From Clostridia bacterium (GTDB lineage Bacteria > Bacillota_A > Clostridia > Oscillospirales > UBA929): a stretch of DNA of 57,490 bases. Below, in pieces: positions 1 through 8,619 of this stretch (the first letter of the stretch is position 1; each line of letters opens with the position of its first letter). Under the pieces are notes generated by a model. The model searched no databases and was not told the origin of the DNA. It worked only from the letters and a program-made list of their open reading frames with translations. Position numbers and translations under genes: made by a program. The stretch is taken from NCBI GenBank assembly GCA_026001245.1, contig BNZR01000001.1:1-57490 (forward strand), given 5' to 3'.

Positions 1-182
1 TCAAGGGTTTGTTTGACGGGGAGCATCAACTTCTCACGCACGAGAACGAAGACGGGACTACGACTTTTTCGCAAAGAGAGTATTTTTCGGGTATCTTTGT
101 CGGATTGTTTGATACGAAAAACACCGAAACAGGCTTTCACGCGATGAATCAAAAGCTGAAAGAGCTTGCGGAGGCTACATAA
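1..182 (+). CDS. SRPBCC-family protein, C-terminal part (5' end outside window)
   Basis: The window opens inside a plus-strand reading frame (first full codon at 3) that ends with TAA at 180-182. The visible 59 residues (KGLFDGEHQLLTHENEDGTT..., ending MNQKLKELAEAT) match the end of the START/Bet v1-like SRPBCC fold: two strands with G-LFDGEH and G-T-FSQREYFSG, then the long C-terminal helix with the usual GFHAMNQKLKELAE pattern. Such proteins bind small hydrophobic ligands and are often of unknown role. The N-terminal part and any partner are outside the window. A terminator hairpin follows at 192-221. Confidence 0.7.
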   Translation, partial: KGLFDGEHQLLTHENEDGTTTFSQREYFSGIFVGLFDTKNTETGFHAMNQKLKELAEAT

Positions 183-191
183 TTAAGACAA

Positions 192-221
192 AAAAATCTT
201 GCGCCTAAGCGCAAGATTTTT
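192..221. terminator. Bidirectional intrinsic terminator
   Basis: Perfect 13-bp stem (AAAAATCTTGCGC, loop CTAA, GCGCAAGATTTTT) with A/T runs on both sides. It sits between the convergent SRPBCC gene and nagB and can end both transcripts. Confidence 0.85.
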
Positions 222-227
222 ATTATG

Positions 228-953
228 TTACAATTTACTGGCCGCCGCTTCGTCCAACAGCACCGTCGCGTCCGGGTGCAGCTGCAACAGCGTCGCCGGG
301 ACTTGCGGCAGTACCTGACCCGAAAACATCTGCTTTACCACGTTTGCTTTCAGCTCGCCCGTGATAAGCATCATCACGCGCCGCGCTTTCATAATCGAGC
401 CGATACCCATCGTCAAAGCGCGGTCGGGGACGTTCTCGCGTCCGCCGAAAAACGCCGCGTTGGACTCTATTGTCGTCTCCGTCAAGTCCGTGACATGGGT
501 GCGCACCACCAACGAGTCGGCGGGTTCGTTGAACGCGATATGTCCGTTTTTGCCGATACCCAACAGCTGTAAGTCAACGCCGCCGCACAGTTTAATCAGC
601 GCCTCGTAGTCGTCGCAGGCGCGTTGCGGATTGGCGGCACCGCCGTTGGGCAGATGTACGTTCTCACGCCGCACGTTGATGTGCTTGAACAGCTTATCCC
701 ACATGAAGTAGTCGCAGCTTTTGTCGCTGGCCTTGCTCATGGGGTAAAACTCGTCAAGATTAAAGGTGGTAACCTTTGAAAAGTCCACCAACCCACTGCG
801 GTACATGTCAACAAGACAGTTGTACATGCCGATAGGCGTTCCGCCTGTCGAGAAGCCCAACACGCTGTCCGGCTTGCGCCACACCTGCTCGGCGTAGACA
901 TATGCCCCCAAACGGCTGACCTCATCGTAATTTTTGCACACTAAGCGCTTCAT
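228..953 (-). CDS. nagB: Glucosamine-6-phosphate deaminase NagB
   Basis: Converts glucosamine 6-phosphate to fructose 6-phosphate and ammonia in the cytosol, feeding amino sugars into glycolysis. The 241-residue protein has the family landmarks in order: phosphate-binding LGFSTGGTPIGMY (residues 32-44), NLDEFY with the proton-transfer Asp67, and GIGKNGHIAFNEP (132-144) with His138 and Glu143. The E. coli Asp141 position is Asn136, which is usual for the short Firmicute NagB type. The start ATG is preceded by AGAAGGAAG. A consensus promoter lies at 989-1017, so it is probably transcribed alone; no nagA is in the window. Confidence 0.95.
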   Translation of the reverse strand: MKRLVCKNYDEVSRLGAYVYAEQVWRKPDSVLGFSTGGTPIGMYNCLVDMYRSGLVDFSKVTTFNLDEFYPMSKASDKSCDYFMWDKLFKHINVRRENVHLPNGGAANPQRACDDYEALIKLCGGVDLQLLGIGKNGHIAFNEPADSLVVRTHVTDLTETTIESNAAFFGGRENVPDRALTMGIGSIMKARRVMMLITGELKANVVKQMFSGQVLPQVPATLLQLHPDATVLLDEAAASKL

Positions 954-988
954 CTATACACTTCCTTCTAAAAACACCACTACCCGTT

Positions 989-1017
989 ATTGTACCATAA
1001 ACTGGCCGCGAAGTCAA
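989..1017 (-). promoter_or_regulatory. Sigma-A promoter of nagB
   Basis: On the minus strand, -35 TTGACT (1012-1017), a 17-bp spacer and -10 TACAAT (989-994). It begins directly after the proS stop codon and gives a leader of about 30 nt before nagB. Confidence 0.75.
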
Positions 1018-1018
1018 G

Positions 1019-2452
1019 CTAATATTGTAGACCAAAAACGACGGTTTTCGACGCGGGCTTGCCGCAACAAACGCAGGTATCGCCCGCGCTCTCCTCGTTG
1101 AAGGGAATACATCGCGATTTCATGCCCGTCTCGTCCTTGACGCGCTCCTCGCACGCCGCGTCCCCGCACCACGCGGCCTTGACAAACCCGATCTGCCGCT
1201 GGGCGTTGGCCTTCAACTCCTCGAAGCTGGCGGCAATAGTTGTCCGCGCCTCCATGTTATCCCGCGCCCTTTTAAGCATATTGTCATGGATATTGTCAAG
1301 CAGACGGACAATTTCCGCGGCAAGACCCTCCAGCGAGGTCGTAATTTTTTCCCCGGTGTCGCGCCGAACCAACACGCACACACCGGCCGCGATGTCACGC
1401 GGACCGATCTCCAGCCGCAGTGGCACGCCTTTCATCTCATGCTCCGCGAACTTCCAGCCGGGGCTTTGATCCGAAGCGTCAAGCTTTGCGCGAAGCCCGG
1501 CGGACTTGAGGATTTCCAGTACCTCGGAAGCTTTGTCCAGCACGCCGGGCTTGTGCATGGCGGCGGGAACAATCGTCACCTGTGTCGGCGCGACGCGGGG
1601 CGGCAGAATCAAGCCGTTGTCGTCCCCGTGAGTCATAATTATGCCGCCCATCAAGCGCGTTGACAGCCCCCAAGAGGTCTGGAACGGATTTTTCAGCGCG
1701 TTGTCCTTGTCGGCGAACTGAATATCAAAGGCCTTTGAGAAAACATCGGCGAAGTAATGCGTGGTGCCGGCCTGAAGCCCGCGCCCGTCGTGCATCATAC
1801 ATTCGATGGCGAACGTTGAGTCCGCGCCGGGGAACTTTTCGCTCTCGGTTTTTTGGCCGCGAAGCACCGGCATGGCCAAATAATCCTCGCAAAAATCCGC
1901 GTAGACGTGTAGCATGCTGACAACCTCGTCCATGGCCTCTTCGGACGTGGCGTGGATGGTATGCCCCTCCTGCCATAAAAACTCACGATGGCGCAAAAAC
2001 GGACGGGTGGTCTTCTCCCAGCGCACCACGGAACACCATTGGTTGTACTTTTTGGGCAAGTCGCGCCAAGAGTGTACGACATTCTTATAGTGTTCGCAGA
2101 ATAGCGTCTCGGAGGTGGGGCGTATGCAAAGACGCTCGGCCAGCGGTTCTGACCCGCCGTGGGTGACCCAAGCCACCTCCGGCGCGAAGCCCTCGACCAA
2201 ATCTTTTTCGCGCTGCAACAGGCTTTCGGGAATCAGCAACGGCATGTAGACGTTCTCGTGACCCGTGGCCTTGAACTTGCCGTCCAGAATACTTTGAATG
2301 TTCTCCCAGATGGCGTAGGCATACGGGCGCAGGATAACAAAGCCCTTTAGGCTTGAATAATCAATAAGTTCAGCTTTTTTTACAACGTCGGTGTACCACT
2401 GCGCGAAATCCACGTCCCGCGAGGTCACCTGTTCAACCCTTTTCTCTGCCAC
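1019..2452 (-). CDS. proS: Prolyl-tRNA synthetase, archaeal/eukaryal type (ProS type 3)
   Basis: Charges tRNA-Pro with proline. The 477-residue length, the absence of the bacterial editing insertion and the C-terminal zinc-binding-like segment with several Cys (CIPFNEESAGDTCVCCGKPA) ending in GLQY identify the archaeal-like form common in Clostridia. Class II signatures seen: RPTSET (111-116) and motif 2 RPFLRHREFLWQEGHT (150-165). The start is GTG at 2452 (MAEKRVEQ). The promoter (2485-2513) leaves a leader of only about 25 nt, so there is no room for a T-box. Confidence 0.95.
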   Translation of the reverse strand: MAEKRVEQVTSRDVDFAQWYTDVVKKAELIDYSSLKGFVILRPYAYAIWENIQSILDGKFKATGHENVYMPLLIPESLLQREKDLVEGFAPEVAWVTHGGSEPLAERLCIRPTSETLFCEHYKNVVHSWRDLPKKYNQWCSVVRWEKTTRPFLRHREFLWQEGHTIHATSEEAMDEVVSMLHVYADFCEDYLAMPVLRGQKTESEKFPGADSTFAIECMMHDGRGLQAGTTHYFADVFSKAFDIQFADKDNALKNPFQTSWGLSTRLMGGIIMTHGDDNGLILPPRVAPTQVTIVPAAMHKPGVLDKASEVLEILKSAGLRAKLDASDQSPGWKFAEHEMKGVPLRLEIGPRDIAAGVCVLVRRDTGEKITTSLEGLAAEIVRLLDNIHDNMLKRARDNMEARTTIAASFEELKANAQRQIGFVKAAWCGDAACEERVKDETGMKSRCIPFNEESAGDTCVCCGKPASKTVVFGLQY

Positions 2453-2484
2453 AGCTCATCAATCCCTATCTAGTTGATTCTAGC

Positions 2485-2513
2485 ATTATACACCGTTTTT
2501 GACACTTTGTCAA
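2485..2513 (-). promoter_or_regulatory. Consensus sigma-A promoter of proS
   Basis: Minus strand: -35 TTGACA (2508-2513), 17-bp spacer, -10 TATAAT (2485-2490). Exact consensus, divergent from the nadA promoter. Confidence 0.85.
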
Positions 2514-2529
2514 GGGTTTTGTTTTTTAT

Positions 2530-2558
2530 TTGACTTTCCGCCCGCGCTATGATACAAT
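2530..2558 (+). promoter_or_regulatory. Sigma-A promoter of nadA
   Basis: -35 TTGACT (2530-2535), 17-bp spacer, -10 TACAAT (2553-2558). The nadA ribosome binding site GGGGGGAA follows shortly before the ATG at 2583. Confidence 0.8.
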
Positions 2559-2582
2559 ATAGCGATAACGGGGGGAATATCA

Positions 2583-3500
2583 ATGTCAATCAACCAATTT
2601 CAAGAAGCCATCCTCCGCGCCAAGCGCCAGCGCGACATCTGTATCCTAGCGCACAGCTACCAAGCGCGGGAAATCGTTGAGATTGCCGACTTTACCGGCG
2701 ACTCGTACCAGCTAAGCGTTCAAGCGGCCAAGGCGCCGCAAAAGAACGTGCTTATGTGCGGCGTGCGTTTCATGGCCGAAACCGTAAAAATCCTATCGCC
2801 CGACAAGACCGTCTGGCTGTCCCACCCGGACGCGGGTTGCCCCATGGCCGAGCAGATGGACAGAGATTTAATCGCGGGCGTGAAAAAGCTGAACCCGCAC
2901 CACACCGTTGTGGCCTACATCAACACCACCGCCGACCTTAAAACTATCTGCGACGTGTGCGTTACCTCGTCCTCCGCCGTGAAAATCATCTCGCGGATTG
3001 AAAACGACAAAATCTTGTTTATACCCGACTGCAACCTGGGCGCGTATGTCGCGTCTCAATTGCCGGACAAGCAGGTCAAGCTGTTGCAGGGCGGTTGCCC
3101 GATACACGCCGCGGCGCGCCCGCGTGACGCAGAAAAGGCGATCGCCGCCCACCCCGGCGCGAAATTCTTGGTTCACCCGGAGTGCGACCCCAAGGTTGTG
3201 GCGATGGCCGATTTTGTCGGCTCCACCTCGGCCATCATGGACTACGCCAAAAGATCCGACGCGCAGGAGTTTATCATCGGCACAGAGCTTTCGATAGCGT
3301 GGCACTTGCAATACGACTGCCCTGGCAAACGCTTTTGGCCGCTTACAAAAAACCTAGTCTGCCCCAACATGCGACTTACCTCGCTGGCGGATGTGTACCG
3401 CTGTGTGGTCGAGGGCGGCGGCACGCCCATAGAGCTGGACGCGGATACAATTTCAAAAGCCCGCGTTTGCATAGATAAAATGATAGAGTTAGGGGAATAA
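2583..3500 (+). CDS. nadA: Quinolinate synthase NadA
   Basis: Condenses iminoaspartate with dihydroxyacetone phosphate to quinolinate in NAD synthesis, using a [4Fe-4S] cluster. The 305-residue protein has the three-fold repeat of the family. The likely cluster ligands are Cys86 (DAGCPMAEQ), Cys172 (QGGCPIHA) and Cys260 (LVCPNMRLTSL). Also visible are ILAHSYQ (21-27) and DVCVTSSSAV (124-133). nadB and nadC, the usual neighbours, are absent here. Instead the gene is followed after 3 nt by an ABC transporter pair. Confidence 0.95.
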   Translation: MSINQFQEAILRAKRQRDICILAHSYQAREIVEIADFTGDSYQLSVQAAKAPQKNVLMCGVRFMAETVKILSPDKTVWLSHPDAGCPMAEQMDRDLIAGVKKLNPHHTVVAYINTTADLKTICDVCVTSSSAVKIISRIENDKILFIPDCNLGAYVASQLPDKQVKLLQGGCPIHAAARPRDAEKAIAAHPGAKFLVHPECDPKVVAMADFVGSTSAIMDYAKRSDAQEFIIGTELSIAWHLQYDCPGKRFWPLTKNLVCPNMRLTSLADVYRCVVEGGGTPIELDADTISKARVCIDKMIELGE

Positions 3501-3503
3501 GCT

Positions 3504-4202
3504 ATGATTTACGTCAATTCAGTTACCAAAAAGTACGGCAAAACCCTCGCCAACGACAATATCAGTCTGCGCGCCGAGGACGGCGAGCTTACAGTCCTGT
3601 TAGGACCCAACGGCGCGGGAAAATCCACAGTTATCAAGTGTATCTGCGGCTTACTTAGGTTCACGGGGGCTGTGACGGTGTTCGGCCACGACAATCGCAG
3701 TCTTGAGGCCAAAAAACTGTTGGGCTACGTACCCGAAATGCCCGCCGTCTACGCCATGCTGACCGTTGAGGAGCATCTGCGCTTCATAGCCAAGGCCTAC
3801 CGCCTGACGGATTGGGAACCCTACGCCGAGGAGCTGATGACCCGCTTCGAGCTGGCCGACAAGCGCAAAAAGCTGGGGCAAGAGCTTTCAAAGGGTATGC
3901 AGCAAAAGGTAAGTATCTGCTGTGCGCTGCTGCCGCGCCCCAAGGCGATTATCTTTGACGAACCCTTTGTCGGGCTTGACCCGCACGCCATACGCGAGCT
4001 GAAGGACTTAATGCGCGGCATGAAAGCGGCTGGCGCGGCGTTGATTATCAGCACACACTTAATCGACAGCATGGAGGAAACCTGGGACACCACGCATATA
4101 ATGAAGAACGGCAAAATCCACGCAACGCGCCGCCGCGCCGACATGGACGGCACCGAAAGCCTAGAGAATCTGTACTTTGAACTGACGGAGGGAAGCCGAT
4201 AA
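3504..4202 (+). CDS. ABC transporter ATP-binding protein
   Basis: Nucleotide-binding subunit of an export-type ABC transporter, 232 residues. Walker A GPNGAGKST (34-42), ABC signature LSKGMQQK (129-136) and Walker B AIIFDEP (149-155) are intact, followed by GLDP and a switch His in ISTHL. The start ATG follows GGGGAA at good spacing. The stop overlaps the start of the permease by one base (TAATG), showing translational coupling. Substrate unknown. Confidence 0.9.
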   Translation: MIYVNSVTKKYGKTLANDNISLRAEDGELTVLLGPNGAGKSTVIKCICGLLRFTGAVTVFGHDNRSLEAKKLLGYVPEMPAVYAMLTVEEHLRFIAKAYRLTDWEPYAEELMTRFELADKRKKLGQELSKGMQQKVSICCALLPRPKAIIFDEPFVGLDPHAIRELKDLMRGMKAAGAALIISTHLIDSMEETWDTTHIMKNGKIHATRRRADMDGTESLENLYFELTEGSR

Positions 4203-5863
4203 TGGGCGCGCCGCTTAGGTTTATCCTGCTCCATTCGATAAAGAATCAACTGCTGTACCTGCGCCAAAAGCCGGGAAGATTGATACTGTACATCATATTG
4301 GCGTTAGCCGTGGGCGCGTCGCTTATAAGCACCGCGTTTATCCCCAACGCCGCCGTGGACGGCGAGTCGGTGTTTGACATAACGGGCCAGCTGTCCACGC
4401 TAAAGCTGATTTTCTTGGCCTATATGCTGTTGTTCATGGTCTCCAGCGTTATTGCTGGGGTTAGCACGGGCGGCTCGTTCTTCGAAATGGCCGACGTGAA
4501 CCTGCTGTTCGGCTCGCCCGTCAATCCCAAGCAGACGCTGGTGTTCGGGCTGTTGCGCTCCGGGGGAAAGAGCCTGCTGGTCAGCGTATTCGTGCTGTTC
4601 GCCGCGCCGTCTTTGAGTATGTCTTTCGGCGTGACCACCGGCCAGATAATGCTGATGTTCGGCGGCTATGTGCTGGGCGTATTCTTGGCGCAGATAGTCG
4701 CGGTGTGCCTGTACATGTTCACCAACGGACGCGCCGCCGCGAAGAACATCGTAAAAATCGTCGGGGTGCTGTTGCTGGTACCCACGGTTCTGACAATCGC
4801 CATACCGTATCTAAACGGCACGGCTATTATGGACGCGATTGATAACGCCATGAACGGCGGCATACTGTTCTCAATCCCGATAGCGGGTTGGATAGCGCAA
4901 GCGTCCTTCGGCGTAATCCAGGGTGACGCGATGGCGGCGATAATCGGGCTGGGGCTGGTGGTGCTGGCCGCAATAGGCATGTTTATAGCGATAACCGCCG
5001 GCAAATCCGACTACTACGAGGACGTGCTTGTGGCCACCGAGACCGCCTTTGAGAAAAAACGCGCCATCTCCGAGGGCAACCTTGAGGCGGCAATGGGAAA
5101 CAAGAAAAACGTAAAGGTAAAAGAAGCCCCGTCCAAGCTAAACGGCGACGGCGCAAGGGTTTTCTACAATCGTCACGTGTTAGAGACCTCACGCGGCAGC
5201 CGCTTCGGGTTTTTAGACTCTACGTCTGTCGCGGTAATGCTAACGGGCTTAATATCGGGACTGGTGACAATCCAGTCCGCAACCCCCGTTGAGGACGGCG
5301 AGATGGTCGCTTCCCCGATGTTTGTGGGGCTGCTTACCGCGCTGGTCACGATTATGTTCATGCGTATTATGTTTGTGGGCATGGGGCGCGGTATGCGCGA
5401 TCTGTTTACGCACCATATCTTCCTTGTCCCCGAGCCGCCCATGTCCAAAATTATTTGGAGCAACATGGAGGTTATCCGCAAGTCGCTGTTTGAAAACGCC
5501 GTGGTGTTCGCGGTTTTGGCGATAGTCGGGGGCGGTATGCCGGTCGAGGCCGCGCTTTGCATGGTTGTCACAACGCTGTTCGTGGCGGTGCTGGTGTCCG
5601 TGAATCTGTTCTCTATGCGCCTGCATTTGGGAGACATCGGCAACGGCTTACTAATCGGGCTGTACATGATGTTCGTAATCCTAATTATGGCGCCGGGGGC
5701 TATACTGGCCGTGGTCGCCGGACTAGCGGCAAGCTTGGCCGTGGGGCTTTTGGTTCTGGTGGTTTGGCAGCTTGCGCTGGCGGTGCTGTTCTTCTACCTG
5801 TCCCGCAACGTTCTGCACACCTGCGACATGGAAACCGTGCCAAACATGATTAAAAAGACCTAA
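4202..5863 (+). CDS. ABC exporter membrane subunit (putative ABC exporter family)
   Basis: 553-residue, highly hydrophobic membrane protein with many predicted membrane segments, the first near residues 27-47 (LILYIILALAVGASLISTAF). A soluble charged stretch lies near residues 270-325, followed by a second hydrophobic block. It resembles the large permeases of the putative ABC exporter family paired with a single ATPase. Partner is the preceding ATPase (1-nt overlap). Transported substrate cannot be told from sequence; the nadA context does not define it. Confidence 0.75.
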   Translation: MGAPLRFILLHSIKNQLLYLRQKPGRLILYIILALAVGASLISTAFIPNAAVDGESVFDITGQLSTLKLIFLAYMLLFMVSSVIAGVSTGGSFFEMADVNLLFGSPVNPKQTLVFGLLRSGGKSLLVSVFVLFAAPSLSMSFGVTTGQIMLMFGGYVLGVFLAQIVAVCLYMFTNGRAAAKNIVKIVGVLLLVPTVLTIAIPYLNGTAIMDAIDNAMNGGILFSIPIAGWIAQASFGVIQGDAMAAIIGLGLVVLAAIGMFIAITAGKSDYYEDVLVATETAFEKKRAISEGNLEAAMGNKKNVKVKEAPSKLNGDGARVFYNRHVLETSRGSRFGFLDSTSVAVMLTGLISGLVTIQSATPVEDGEMVASPMFVGLLTALVTIMFMRIMFVGMGRGMRDLFTHHIFLVPEPPMSKIIWSNMEVIRKSLFENAVVFAVLAIVGGGMPVEAALCMVVTTLFVAVLVSVNLFSMRLHLGDIGNGLLIGLYMMFVILIMAPGAILAVVAGLAASLAVGLLVLVVWQLALAVLFFYLSRNVLHTCDMETVPNMIKKT

Positions 5864-5889
5864 TTCAAACATACGGGAGGGTTATGCAT

Positions 5890-8550
5890 ATGAATACGAC
5901 CACTAAAAAACGCCGCTCGCTCAGCTTTCAGTTGCTGGGCAGTTCGTCCTTGCTCGCGGTAATATTTTTGGCCGTGTTCGCCGTTATCTTCAATTCCGCT
6001 ATGGACAGCCTGCTTACAAGCTCTGAAAACCGCGCCATAACCTCTAAGGCGCACTCCGCCGAGCGCGCACTTAAAACCGCGATGTCCACCTCGGACAATG
6101 CGGTGCTGTCGCTATCCTCCGCCGGCGACGCGATGGACTTTATGCTTGGCGAAAACCCCGAATTTATCTGGCGCAACTGGCCGCACCGCACAATTTCGGA
6201 AATTTACGGCTTCACGCTGACCGCCTTTATCACCCGCGACGGCAAATTTATCTATCTTGACAACAACAGCGATATACCTGCCGACTATCTAAGCGCCACG
6301 GCGCACCGCGTTTTGGAAAACTACAGCCTGTACGAGTCCTATGGGCTTTCGGGCATAGACTTTATCGGCGGCAGTCCGTTTTATATAACGGCAATGCCCG
6401 TTGCCGCCAGAAGCAAAACCATTACGCCGCCCGGCGTTATGATAGCGGCCGTGGCGCTGGACGGCGAGTCGCTGTCCAGCTTAACCGGCTATCAGGCGCG
6501 AATCGTCGAGGGGGTTATCTACTCCGAGGCGTATCCGCTTACCCATGGCGACACCATCGAGACGGGCTTGGATATGAGCGAGCTTACCTTGGACGAGAAC
6601 GGCGCGGCGTTGTTTGTAACCGACCTGCGCAACCTGCAAAAAAGCGTTGCGCCCATAAAGATTATTGTAATTCTAATCGCGTTGGGCTTTATCGCCATAG
6701 TGATTGTGGGCAGTTATCTGATTATGTCCAAGGCCGTGCTGGCCCCCGTGCTGGATTTAAGCGCATCGGTCAGCCAAATCAGCCGCGCCAAAAAGGCTAC
6801 GGCGGATATTCATCGCGGTAGCCGCGAGATGTACGCCCTAAGTATAGCCATCAACGACATGGCGGCGCGTCTGCGGGACGACAATATCCTGTTGCGCCGC
6901 CTTGCCCAGCAGGATTTGATGAGCAAAATATCGCAGGATCTTCTCTTCGGCGGCGAGCCTGACGTGATTATCAACGAGACGTTGCGGCAGGTGGGCGAAT
7001 TTATGAACGCCGACACGATTTTGCTTATCCGTATGTTTGAAACCTACGAGGTTATCCGCTATGTGTGGGATATTCGCGAGGCCGACCCCTACGCGCAAAC
7101 CGTCTATCCGTTTGACTCGGACGACCTGCTGTACCGTACCTTTATAGTTGACGGCAGCCGCAGTATTATTGTAAACGACATGCACGACGTGCAGGGCGAA
7201 AAACTGCCGATAGCCCCCGACATTCGGGCGTTTTTAGACGCGGCGGTCTACGAGGGCGGCAAGTTTTGGGGGCTGTTGGCCGTTGAAAGCCGCACGCCCC
7301 GCGTCTGGACGGAGAGCGACCTGCATTTGGCGGGGCTTGCGGGCAACCTTATAGTCAGCGCGCTGGAGCGTTGGGAGACGGAGCGTGATTTGCTGGAGGC
7401 CAAGGAGCTGGCCGAGAGCATGAGCCGCTCGAAATCCGACTTTTTAAGCCGCATGAGCCACGAAATGCGCACCCCCATGAACGCCATAATCGGAATGACG
7501 GCGATAGGCCGCGCCGCAAAATCCGGCGAGCAGAAGGAATACAGCCTAGAGAAGATAGACGATGCCTCTAAGTACCTGCTTGGGATAATCAACGACATTT
7601 TGGACATGGCCAAGATCGAGGCGGGCAAGTTCGAGCTAAGCTATACCGACTTCGGCCCCGCCGCAATGCTTGCCAATCTGCGCGAAATGTTAGAGCTTCG
7701 CGCCACGGAAAAGAATCAAAAGCTTACCTTTACCACCGACCCCAATTTGCCGAAATTTATCCGCTCGGACGAACAGCATTTGTCGCAGGTCGTGACAAAC
7801 CTAGTCGCCAACGCCATAAAATTTACGCCGGACGGCGGCCATATCGAGGTGGACGTGAAATGCGAATCCGAAAACGACGGGTTTGTGCATCTGTGCTTCT
7901 CTGTGGCCGACACGGGTATCGGCATATCAGAGGAACAGCAAACCCGCCTGTTCAATAACTTCGAGCAGGGCAACAACAGCGTATCGCGGATTTACGGCGG
8001 TACGGGGCTGGGGCTGGCCATATCCAAGTCCATTTTGGATCTGCTGGGCGGCGAGATATGGGTCGAGTCCGAACCCGGGAACGGCTCGACCTTCGCGTTC
8101 GCGTTCCGCGCGGCTATCGCCGACAGCGCAACGGTAGGCGACAAAATAACGGACGCCGACTACACCTGTCTGCTCGGCAAAAACATTCTGCTGGTTGACG
8201 ACGTTGCGATTAACCGCGAGATTGTTATAACCTTGCTGGACGACTTTGGGCTTAACATCGACTGCGCGTCGGACGGGGCAACCGCCGTGAACGCGGTAAC
8301 CTCCGACCCCGAAAAGTACGACCTGCTGCTTATGGACATACACATGCCCGGCATGGACGGGGACGAGGCCACGCGCCACATTCGCAAGCTTCAGCAGGGT
8401 ACGGTCTACCGCGTACCCATAGTTGCCATGACAGCCGACGTGTTCCGCGAGGACGTGGAACATTGCCTGTCCGTGGGCATGGACGACCACATCGGCAAGC
8501 CCATAGACATAGAAGAGCTACTGCGTAAGCTGAAAAAATTCTTGGGATAA
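5890..8550 (+). CDS. Membrane hybrid sensor histidine kinase (CHASE-like, HAMP, GAF, HisKA, HATPase, REC)
   Basis: 886 residues. Two membrane segments (about 15-36 and 258-282) enclose an extracellular sensor of about 220 residues, CHASE4-like in placement. A HAMP-like linker, a GAF domain (about 350-495), HisKA with SHEMRTPMNA (phospho-His524), an HATPase domain (NLVANAIKF, DTGIGI, GTGLGLAI) and a C-terminal receiver (LLLMDIHMPGMDG, phospho-Asp816) follow. The GGGAGGG ribosome binding site is 8 nt before the ATG at 5890 but only 2 nt before an ATG at 5884, so 5890 is preferred. No output regulator is adjacent; the phosphorelay proteins at 27.7-32.5 kb are possible partners (inference). Confidence 0.9.
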   Translation: MNTTTKKRRSLSFQLLGSSSLLAVIFLAVFAVIFNSAMDSLLTSSENRAITSKAHSAERALKTAMSTSDNAVLSLSSAGDAMDFMLGENPEFIWRNWPHRTISEIYGFTLTAFITRDGKFIYLDNNSDIPADYLSATAHRVLENYSLYESYGLSGIDFIGGSPFYITAMPVAARSKTITPPGVMIAAVALDGESLSSLTGYQARIVEGVIYSEAYPLTHGDTIETGLDMSELTLDENGAALFVTDLRNLQKSVAPIKIIVILIALGFIAIVIVGSYLIMSKAVLAPVLDLSASVSQISRAKKATADIHRGSREMYALSIAINDMAARLRDDNILLRRLAQQDLMSKISQDLLFGGEPDVIINETLRQVGEFMNADTILLIRMFETYEVIRYVWDIREADPYAQTVYPFDSDDLLYRTFIVDGSRSIIVNDMHDVQGEKLPIAPDIRAFLDAAVYEGGKFWGLLAVESRTPRVWTESDLHLAGLAGNLIVSALERWETERDLLEAKELAESMSRSKSDFLSRMSHEMRTPMNAIIGMTAIGRAAKSGEQKEYSLEKIDDASKYLLGIINDILDMAKIEAGKFELSYTDFGPAAMLANLREMLELRATEKNQKLTFTTDPNLPKFIRSDEQHLSQVVTNLVANAIKFTPDGGHIEVDVKCESENDGFVHLCFSVADTGIGISEEQQTRLFNNFEQGNNSVSRIYGGTGLGLAISKSILDLLGGEIWVESEPGNGSTFAFAFRAAIADSATVGDKITDADYTCLLGKNILLVDDVAINREIVITLLDDFGLNIDCASDGATAVNAVTSDPEKYDLLLMDIHMPGMDGDEATRHIRKLQQGTVYRVPIVAMTADVFREDVEHCLSVGMDDHIGKPIDIEELLRKLKKFLG

Positions 8551-8619
8551 CTTGCCGCTTACGCGACAGATGTTTTGATACGATAGGCGTAGTAAGAAGA
8601 GCTTTTGGGAGAGATGAGA

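Noticed and set aside
600..660. NagB inactivated by Asp to Asn at the E. coli Asp141 position (Asn136)
   Set aside because: Asn at this position (GIGxNGHI) is normal in short Firmicute NagB enzymes, and the other catalytic residues are present.
2453..2530. T-box leader for proS
   Set aside because: The consensus promoter leaves only about 25 nt of leader, far too short for a T-box.
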